A stretch of 64,000 nt of DNA from Chloroflexota bacterium (GTDB lineage: Bacteria; Chloroflexota; UBA6077; JACCZL01), in NCBI GenBank assembly GCA_020850535.1, contig JADZEM010000041.1, forward strand, positions 33,299 to 97,298. The letters run 5' to 3'. This document shows positions 58,318-64,000 of the stretch, in pieces; position 1 is the stretch's first letter, and each line of letters begins with the position of its first letter. A model generated the notes under the pieces. It did not search any database. It was not told where the DNA came from and saw nothing but the letters and a program-made list of their open reading frames with translations. The translations under genes were made by a program, and so were the position numbers.

Positions 58318-59301
58318 ATGGTAATCAGCGTTGAGGCTGGCACACTCACCGAGGAGCAGATCAAGTCGCTCCCGACCTACGACTGGGATATTGCCCAGGT
58401 CGGCGACACCGCGCCGCCGTTCACCTACGCCGTGACCGAGCAGAGCATCGCCGACTATTGCCGGGCCGTCCGCAACGAGAACCCGATCTACGTGGACGAG
58501 GCGGCGGCCAAGGCCGGGCCGTTCGGCGGGATCGTCGCGCCGGCCGGCTTCGCGTTCAAGTGCTCGCCGCTGCGCCGCAACGAGGTGATGCACGCGCGGG
58601 GCTACGCCTCGCCGGAGGAGAAGGCCGAGTACCAGACGCCGTACGCCAAGGCCGAGCTGTTCCCCGTCCGGCCCGTCCGCCCCGGCGATTCGATCACCTC
58701 GTTCATCTCGCTTGAGGAGAAGTACGAGCGGCGCGGCAACACGTTCATCACCTGGCGGGTGCGGGCGGTTGACGCAACGGGCGCGCCGACCCACCAGTAC
58801 ACCTACACGATCATCTGGCGGCAAGCCCCGCGCGATCCGAACGCTGCGCCGAAGGCCGCCGTCGCACCTGCCACGGCCCCGGCTGCGCCGGCTCCCGTGG
58901 CGGCTGAGGATGCGCTGCCAACGGTGGTCAAGCTGGAGTCCCAGGAGGCCATCGACCAGTACGGCGAACTGACGCGGGTCCGGCCGCGCATCGGCGCGAA
59001 TCTCCACACGGACCTGGAGTTCGCACGCCGCACGATCTTCGGCGGCACAGCCAACATGGGCGTGGCGACGCTCGCGTACTGCGCCGAGGTGATCGAGAAA
59101 GGGTATGGCCCCGACGCGATGATCCGCCCGGGCACACACCTGGAGTACAAGGGCATCCGCCCGATCCGGGCCGGCTACGAGATCACGCTGAGCGGCAAGG
59201 TGACGGCCCGCCGCGACGGCGAGCACGATTGCGAGATCACGGTGACGAACCAGGACGGGATGCTCTGCGGCATCGGCATCGCGACGGTGGCGCTGGGGTA
59301 G
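58318..59301 (+). CDS. MaoC-like double-hotdog dehydratase family protein
   Basis: 327 aa with two hotdog modules. The N-terminal one (about 10-170) resembles FAS1-type dehydratases: SIADYCRAVRNENPIYVDEAAAKAGPFGGIVAPAGFAF, where a substrate-binding Asp/His pair is normally found. A Pro/Ala linker (about 175-205) leads to the C-terminal MaoC module (GANLHTDLEFARRTIFGGTANMG, RPGTHLEYKGIRPIRAGYEI). Members hydrate enoyl-CoA or act on mesaconyl/beta-methylmalyl-CoA-like thioesters. ATG 58318 follows CTGACCTGACGAGGTACGCG. The canonical D-x4-H hydratase dyad is not clearly visible, so activity is uncertain. Confidence 0.82.
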   Translation: MVISVEAGTLTEEQIKSLPTYDWDIAQVGDTAPPFTYAVTEQSIADYCRAVRNENPIYVDEAAAKAGPFGGIVAPAGFAFKCSPLRRNEVMHARGYASPEEKAEYQTPYAKAELFPVRPVRPGDSITSFISLEEKYERRGNTFITWRVRAVDATGAPTHQYTYTIIWRQAPRDPNAAPKAAVAPATAPAAPAPVAAEDALPTVVKLESQEAIDQYGELTRVRPRIGANLHTDLEFARRTIFGGTANMGVATLAYCAEVIEKGYGPDAMIRPGTHLEYKGIRPIRAGYEITLSGKVTARRDGEHDCEITVTNQDGMLCGIGIATVALG

Positions 59302-59309
59302 AGGCGGAG

Positions 59310-59425
59310 GCCCTCACCCGCCCAGCCCAGTCGGGCCGCCGGGCCTGTGCGCGGGAGCGGGGAGACGGCCGAGACGGCGTCGATCTCCCCTCTCCCCTTG
59401 AGGGAGAGGGGTTGGGGGTGAGGGG
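59310..59425. repeat. Repeat family C, imperfect copy
   Basis: A left part (gccctcacccgcccagc) and a right part (ctcccctctccccttgaggg, then agaggggttgggggtgagggg) form an imperfect inverted repeat between the convergent double-hotdog and SDR genes. It may act as a bidirectional terminator. Confidence 0.7.
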
Positions 59426-59449
59426 TACGTTGGGGGGCTATCTGGCCCG

Positions 59450-60274
59450 TTAGAACTCCGAGTCGGGGACGGTCTCCGGGCTGGGCACCGGCGACAGCTC
59501 CGCCTGCGGCGCGCGCCCCTGGGTGATCAGGCCGCCGTCCACCAGCACGCTGATGCCCGTGATGTGTGAGGCGTCGTCAGCCGCCAGGAACGTGGCCGCC
59601 CAGGCGATGTCCGCGGGCGTCCCGGCCCGTCCGGTCGGCACGACGGTCGCGCGCCTGGCCTGCTCCAACTCCGAGAGGGACAGGAAGGGCCGTGTGGCGA
59701 TCAGCCCGGGCTGGATCGAGTTGACCCGCACGCCCCAGGGCGCGAGATCGACGGCTGTCGCCCGCGTGAACGAGTCGACAGCGCCCTTCATGGCGTCGTA
59801 GGCCACCGAGTTGCGGTGCGGCCGGACGGCGCCATTGGTGCTGATGTTGATGATGCTGCCGTTCCGCTTCCTCGCCATGATTTTGGCCGCCCGGTGGGAA
59901 CAGTAGAACAGCATCCCCAGGTTGGCGGCCATGAACCTGTCCCAGCCTTCGGCGCGCATCTTCAGGAACGGGCCGCGCTCGCCGAGGTTCACGGGCATCA
60001 GGGCGTTGTTGACGAGGATGTCCAGCGTGCCGAAGCGGTCAACCGCCTGGGCGAACAGCTTCTCCACGTCGGACTCAACGCTGACGTCGGAGTGCACGGC
60101 GATCACCTCGCCGCCGTCCTCTTCGACCTGCCCGGCCGCGCCAGGCAAACGGTCGGCGTCGATATCGCAGATGATGAGCTTCGCACCCTCGCGGGCGAAG
60201 CGCCGCGCGATGCCCAGACCGATGCCGCCGGCCGACCCGGTGACCAGCGCGACCTTGCCTTCAAGCAGCCCCAT
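59450..60274 (-). CDS. Short-chain dehydrogenase/reductase
   Basis: 274 aa classical SDR. Cofactor motif TGSAGGIGLGIA with Asp in IICDIDAD (favouring NAD), NNAL in place of NNAG, catalytic Ser in INISTNGA, and Y-D-A-M-K in VAYDAMKGAVDSF. The substrate loop and the VDGGLITQG C-terminal block are normal; a Pro/Glu tail follows. ATG 60274 starts MGLLEGKVALVTG. It is last in the minus-strand run amidohydrolase, amidohydrolase, Rieske, SDR, 79 bases after the Rieske stop, consistent with one oxidative pathway. The substrate is unknown. Confidence 0.93.
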   Translation of the reverse strand: MGLLEGKVALVTGSAGGIGLGIARRFAREGAKLIICDIDADRLPGAAGQVEEDGGEVIAVHSDVSVESDVEKLFAQAVDRFGTLDILVNNALMPVNLGERGPFLKMRAEGWDRFMAANLGMLFYCSHRAAKIMARKRNGSIINISTNGAVRPHRNSVAYDAMKGAVDSFTRATAVDLAPWGVRVNSIQPGLIATRPFLSLSELEQARRATVVPTGRAGTPADIAWAATFLAADDASHITGISVLVDGGLITQGRAPQAELSPVPSPETVPDSEF

Positions 60275-60353
60275 GCATGCCCCTCAGTCTCATAGTGATG
60301 ACGTGTGCCACAGGGAAGAGGATACACTCGCGCCCCGGGGGTGCGGTTCCTGC

Positions 60354-60989
60354 CTACCGTGCTCGGGCCGGCGCGGAGCCACGACCGCCAAGCGACGTGA
60401 CGTCAACCACGTCCACCACGAGGTACAGGTAGCCACTCTCGACGCTGACCGGGAACGTCTCGACGGCGTACGGTCCCTTGACCATGCCCGGCGCGGGGGC
60501 GTCCGGATCCTCGGCTGGCAGGACGGCATCTGGACCGTCGGTGTGCGCCGCGCGGGTGCCCGGCTCGTTGGCCTCGGTCGGCGTCGGGTTGGCCGTCACG
60601 ATCATCCGGTTCTTGACCCGGTCCGGGGTGGCAACCGGCACGTCCGGTGTGACTGCCTCGGGCTTCTCGACGTTGACGACGTAGGAGCGCACGCGCAGCC
60701 GCTTTGGATCGCACCAGGACTGGCCAGTCCGAACGCTGAACTCCCAGCCGTGCTGGATGCAGGCGAGGATGTCCTTGGTCTCGTTGTACTCGAAGGTGCC
60801 CGGCGTGTCGGACTTGAGCGCACCCCAGAGCTTGCCCTCGCAGAGCGGAGCGCCCTGGTGTGGGCATCGATTGCGGATGGCGAAGAACTCGCCGCCCACG
60901 TTGAACACGCCAATCGACCGTCCGGCGACCCGCACGATCTTGCGGCTGCCAGGGGGGATCTCTTCCGACTTGCCGACCACGAACTTCAT
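60354..60989 (-). CDS. Rieske [2Fe-2S] protein with long C-terminal insert
   Basis: 211 aa. Cluster ligands are C and H in NRCPHQGAPLC and C and H in ILACIQHGWEF. The N-terminal ~110 residues form a complete Rieske domain like those of dioxygenase ferredoxins or NirD. A charged Pro/Ala-rich stretch (about 120-180) then leads to a final FPVSVESGYLYLVVDV segment that looks like the last Rieske strand displaced by the insert, or a separate small domain. It could feed electrons to an oxygenase, but no oxygenase alpha subunit is encoded nearby. ATG 60989 lacks a strong ribosome-binding site. Confidence 0.85.
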   Translation of the reverse strand: MKFVVGKSEEIPPGSRKIVRVAGRSIGVFNVGGEFFAIRNRCPHQGAPLCEGKLWGALKSDTPGTFEYNETKDILACIQHGWEFSVRTGQSWCDPKRLRVRSYVVNVEKPEAVTPDVPVATPDRVKNRMIVTANPTPTEANEPGTRAAHTDGPDAVLPAEDPDAPAPGMVKGPYAVETFPVSVESGYLYLVVDVVDVTSLGGRGSAPARAR

Positions 60990-61009
60990 TGCATCATCCT
61001 GAGCGGGGG

Positions 61010-61200
61010 TTCTGGGTGCTGAGTTTCAGGTTTCGGGGAGGTGAGGTACACCGAAACCTGAAGACGTGCATCGTGTGAGACGTCATCCTGAGCGGAGCGA
61101 AGGATCTCCCAACCATGACGGTCAGCGGGTGAGGTCCTTCGCTGCGCTCAGGATGACATGGGGTGTGCGGGGGTGACACTGGGGGTGTGCGGGGGTGACG
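61010..61200. repeat. Heptamer-like sequence and family B repeat upstream of the Rieske gene
   Basis: GTTTCAG/GTTTCGG heptamer-phased sequence (about 61010-61040) is followed by ccgaaacctgaag in opposite orientation, making a dyad. A short family B copy follows (61082-61158), then a tandem ggggtgtgcgggggtgac duplication (61159-61200). The ~296-bp gap may split the minus-strand cluster into two transcripts. Confidence 0.8.
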
Positions 61201-61285
61201 CTGGGAGCGGGTGCGGGGTGATTCGTGCTGCGTGGTGAGGCGAGCCGCTGCGTTCCACATACGGCTTGCCTCGCCGACTCGTCGT

Positions 61286-62371
61286 CTACAGGCCGTACAG
61301 CCGTCGGCCGTTCTCGAAGTGAATCTTGGCCCGGATCTCCTCCGACAGGATCGTCGGGAGGGCGAAATCCGGATCGTCCGAGTCCCAGTGCGGGTAGTCG
61401 CTGGCGAACAGGACGTTGTTCACCATCGGCCCGAAGTGCTCCATCAGCTCGACGAACTGCTGGGGCTTGTGCGGCTCCTCGACGGGCTGCGTCGTCAGAT
61501 AGAGGTGGTCCGGGAAGTACTCGGACGGCTTCCGCTTGATGTGGGGAACCTCGCTCTTGAGCAGCGACCAGGCCGAGTCCATCCGCCACATCAGCGAGGG
61601 CACCCAGCCGAAGCCGTTCTCGACGGACACAAACTTGAGCGTCGGGAAGGCGTCGAACACGCCTTCGAGGATCAGGCTGGCGACCTGTGCCTGGGCCGCC
61701 TGGGCCGGGCTGACGTGATCCTCCAGGTAGAAGGAGCCCCAGCCTGCTCCGGTGATCGGGTTGCCGTACGAGCCGAAGGCGTGCGACATGAGGTGCAGCC
61801 CGTGCTTCGCCGCCGCCTCGTAGATCGGCCAGTACTTGCGGCGGCCCATTGGCTCCTGGGTGCGGCCCATGAACTGGACCTGCACGAACCGCTTGTCATG
61901 GGCGACGCGCTCGATCTCGGCCACGGCCGCCACCGGGTTCTCGATCGAGATGGCGATGGACGCCCGCAGGCGCGGCTCGGGGTTGAGCCACTCGTTGATC
62001 TGCCAGTCGTTGACGGCCGTGGCGAGCGCGGCATCCAGCTCGAAGTTGAGCTGGCGGCCAGCCGGCGTCAGCGGGATGGTGATCGCATGGGCGACGTTGT
62101 ACGGGTCGAGGTAGTCCTTGGCGGACCAGCCGACCTCGGAGCCGGAGACGCGGCCCGACGGCGGCCGGGCGTCCTCGCGGTGATCCATGAAGCGCGGGTA
62201 GGTGCCGCCAGCCGGCCCGCGCAGGCCATGGGTCTCGATGTGGGTCTGCCACCCCTTCGAGAGATACGGGTACAGATCCTTGATCGAGTTCATCTCGTTG
62301 TGGAAGTCGCCGTCGATCAGCGCCGGCCGGGTCTTGGAGCGATTCTCGGAGCGGGGAAGCGTCTGAACCAT
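61286..62371 (-). CDS. Amidohydrolase 2 family protein, first of a tandem pair
   Basis: 361 aa TIM-barrel hydrolase/decarboxylase of the ACMSD superfamily. The N-terminal metal motif is atypical (IDGDFHNEM in place of D-x-H-x-H). A barrel His in LHLMSHAFGS and an Asp in LFASDYPHWDSDDP are present, as is ENGFGWVPSLMWRMD. It ends ENGRRLYGL. ATG 62371 has GAGAGGTGGTATCCG upstream; the frame is open far upstream but that region belongs to the neighbouring gene on another frame. It is probably the more active of the pair because the barrel His and Asp are intact. It may act on an aromatic or lactone intermediate. Confidence 0.88.
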   Translation of the reverse strand: MVQTLPRSENRSKTRPALIDGDFHNEMNSIKDLYPYLSKGWQTHIETHGLRGPAGGTYPRFMDHREDARPPSGRVSGSEVGWSAKDYLDPYNVAHAITIPLTPAGRQLNFELDAALATAVNDWQINEWLNPEPRLRASIAISIENPVAAVAEIERVAHDKRFVQVQFMGRTQEPMGRRKYWPIYEAAAKHGLHLMSHAFGSYGNPITGAGWGSFYLEDHVSPAQAAQAQVASLILEGVFDAFPTLKFVSVENGFGWVPSLMWRMDSAWSLLKSEVPHIKRKPSEYFPDHLYLTTQPVEEPHKPQQFVELMEHFGPMVNNVLFASDYPHWDSDDPDFALPTILSEEIRAKIHFENGRRLYGL

Positions 62372-62571
62372 CGGATACCACCTCTCCCTCGGGCCGCCCT
62401 GGAACGGTAGGTCGCCCTCGTGCGTGCGGATCGCCCTCGATACTGTGTGCCTGACGCCCCGTTGCGCCAGGGGGTGTGACGCGGTCGGCTGGCGCGGGCG
62501 AGGCCAGCCGACCGTGAGCGCGGGTGACGTCAGGCCAGCGTACCGGCCGTTCAGCTTACAGGCCGTACACG

Positions 62572-63711
62572 TTACAGGCCGTACAGCGCGCGGGCGTTCT
62601 CGCTGCGGACCTTCCGTGCCAGCGAGTCTGGCAGATGCCGGATCAGTGTCGTCTCGGGGTCGGCGGCGTGCACGCGCGGAAAATGGCTGGCGTACATCAG
62701 CATGTCGTCCGAGCCAAGCTGCTCGACGACTTCCAGCAACTGACGCGGGCTGTTGTCCGGTCCGTCGAGCGGCTGAACCGTCAGGCGGATGTGTTCGCGG
62801 ATGTACTCGGAGGGGGCACGGCGGACCCACGGCACCAGCCGCCGGAGGTTCTTCCACTCCTTGTCGAAGCGCCACATGTGCGGGGCCAGCCAGGTGAAGC
62901 CGGCCTCGATCAGGGCCACCCGCAGGCTCGGGAAGCGGTCGAAGACGCCCTCGCAGACGATGCTGGTGACCTGGGTCGCGAAGACGCCGGCCATGTCGAT
63001 GTACTCTTCGATGAAGTACGACGGCCAGCCGGAGGGGGTCGGCGGGACGCCCGGGACGCCGCCGAACTGGACGCCGGCCACGAGGTTGTGGCGGGCGATG
63101 GCCTCCCAGACGCCGTGGTAGATGCGGTTGCCCAGCGGGTGCGCCGTGCGGACGGGCAGGGCCACCTGGACGAAGCCAGGGTGGTCGGCGACGCGCTCGA
63201 TCTCGCGGACGGCCGCCTCGGGCACCTGGATCGGCACCACGATGGAGGCCCGCAGGCGCGGCTCCTTGTCGAGCCACTCCTTGATCTGCCAGTCGTTGAA
63301 GGCGGTGGCAAACGCGACGGCCGCGTCTGGATTCTTGAGGCTGTCGACCGGGTACGGCGCGCAGAGGATCGCCGCTTCGGCGCCAGCCCCGAGGATCTGG
63401 TTCCGCACGACGCCCACGGTGGAGGCGGGCGGCGGCCCGGCGGCGGCAGCGGCGCGGCTGCGCCCCGTCAGCGGGGCGGGCACGTCCTCGGGGGCCGGCC
63501 GGCTGTTCGGGCGGGCGGCAATCGGCGAGTTGGCGGGATAGTAGGTCTCGGTTGGCCCCTTGAACTGGGTCTGTTCGAGATGCTCGACCCAGTAGGGCGG
63601 CAGGTAGTCGTACAGTGCGCGGACGCTGGGGATGTCGTTGTGGACCGCTGCGTCGATGACGGACTGGCCGGTGGCCGCCCTGAGATCGCCGTCGATCTCC
63701 GTCTGGATCAT
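62572..63711 (-). CDS. Amidohydrolase 2 family protein, divergent paralogue with altered active site
   Basis: 379 aa, clearly related to the protein at 61286-62371: shared AFNDWQIKEWLDKEPRLRAS, VREIERVADHPGFVQV, CEGVFDRFPSLRVALIEAGFTWLAPHMWRFD and final SENARALYGL. The catalytic features differ: the barrel stretch reads LVAGVQFGGVPG where its neighbour has MSHAFG, and YASHFPRVHAADPE where the neighbour has ASDYPHWDSD. A ~30-residue Pro/Ala-rich insert (about 65-95) is also present. ATG 63711 has AGGAGG eight bases upstream. It may be non-catalytic or have changed chemistry. It is first gene of the minus-strand cluster. Confidence 0.87.
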   Translation of the reverse strand: MIQTEIDGDLRAATGQSVIDAAVHNDIPSVRALYDYLPPYWVEHLEQTQFKGPTETYYPANSPIAARPNSRPAPEDVPAPLTGRSRAAAAAGPPPASTVGVVRNQILGAGAEAAILCAPYPVDSLKNPDAAVAFATAFNDWQIKEWLDKEPRLRASIVVPIQVPEAAVREIERVADHPGFVQVALPVRTAHPLGNRIYHGVWEAIARHNLVAGVQFGGVPGVPPTPSGWPSYFIEEYIDMAGVFATQVTSIVCEGVFDRFPSLRVALIEAGFTWLAPHMWRFDKEWKNLRRLVPWVRRAPSEYIREHIRLTVQPLDGPDNSPRQLLEVVEQLGSDDMLMYASHFPRVHAADPETTLIRHLPDSLARKVRSENARALYGL

Positions 63712-63838
63712 GCGCGCATCCTCCTGACCGGGGTGATTGTACGGCGAAGCCAGCCCACATGAGGACGCGCCGATGCCTCCCCACAGAAGCATGATACCCG
63801 AGCAAAAGCGTTTTGGTCATGAGCCGCGTGAGGCAATG

Positions 63839-64000
63839 CAGGGCGATTGCATGTTGATGTCGTCGTGCAGCGTCGTCGGGGCTTGAAAGCCCCGCCTACG
63901 ATCCTGCAGTCGCTGCGCGACGCTCCAGTCGCACCAGTGCCGGCCGTTCCCGACGGCCGTCGCGCAGCGACGGCATGACGGTAGGCGGGGACTTCAGTCC
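63839..64000. mobile_element. Repeat family A copy running off the window edge
   Basis: It begins cagggcgattgcatgttgatgtcg, almost identical to the copy at 18507 over the visible 162 bases, including the gtcgctgcgcgac / gtcgcgcagcgac hairpin and the cggggcttgaaagccccgcctac block. The right end lies beyond base 64000. If a target duplication exists, the left copy would be about tgaggcaatg (63829-63838). Confidence 0.85.

Noticed and set aside
61286..63820. A single open frame of 844 codons on the minus strand spanning both amidohydrolase genes
   Set aside because: Only its last 361 codons match an amidohydrolase. The upstream portion is Arg/Pro/Gly-rich shadow of the second amidohydrolase, which is coded in another frame with its own start and ribosome-binding site.

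Overview
This is a GC-rich bacterial window with about 43 intact protein genes, three broken gene remnants, and no rRNA, tRNA, CRISPR array or complete insertion sequence that I could see. No phylogenetic marker is present. The mix of genes (luciferase-like putative F420 oxidoreductases, Ala/Pro-linked lipoprotein solute-binding proteins, tungsten-type aldehyde oxidoreductase, Uma2 and DUF433 proteins, ACMSD-like amidohydrolases) together with many dispersed palindromic repeats suggests a free-living, heterotrophic Chloroflexota-like bacterium. That assignment is inference.

Layout. 1-6.0 kb: the 3' part of a PAS/histidine kinase/receiver hybrid, a secreted esterase, an orphan DUF433 gene and a large secreted beta-propeller protein. 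6.4-14.4 kb: an operon-like run of a family-5 solute-binding protein, two DppB/C-type permeases, two DppD/F-type ATPases, a DRE-TIM metallolyase and a zinc alcohol dehydrogenase, headed by a good promoter and operator candidate. 14.5-22 kb: two gene fragments meeting at a junction, an aldehyde:ferredoxin oxidoreductase, an HEPN ribonuclease-like gene overlapping an unfamiliar partner gene, a MoaD/ThiS-like protein, an FMN reductase and a gamma-glutamyltransferase. 22-30 kb: a secreted glycoside hydrolase-like protein, a sugar isomerase/epimerase, a three-gene two-component cluster and a TerC-type membrane protein. 30.7-41.5 kb: a cyclase plus TPP-enzyme pair, an OpgC fusion, an amidohydrolase with a truncated DUF3500 remnant, a fatty acid desaturase with an aldo/keto reductase, Uma2 and an MFS transporter. 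42-49.9 kb: two divergently arranged carbohydrate ABC importers without ATPase genes, one of them with both permeases fused into one polypeptide. 50-64 kb: two luciferase-like oxidoreductases, a CinA-type domain protein, a glycosyltransferase, a second glycoside hydrolase-like protein, endonuclease IV, a VOC protein, a MaoC-type double-hotdog protein, and a minus-strand cluster of two amidohydrolases, a Rieske protein and an SDR.

The genes mostly describe uptake and oxidation of organic compounds: one peptide-type and two sugar-type importers feed secreted hydrolases and many oxidoreductases. The gene order is repeatedly interrupted by repeats. Family A is a 217-bp MITE-like palindrome, two copies of which are flanked by exact direct repeats of 10 and 12 bp. 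Family B is a palindrome with terminal arms of up to 38 bp. Family C is a C/G-rich hairpin with 45-bp arms. There are also two heptanucleotide microsatellite families. One family B copy sits beside a truncated gene, and a family C hairpin lies inside a family A copy. The most interesting uncharacterised candidates are the HEPN/partner pair (17461-18407) and the family A element.
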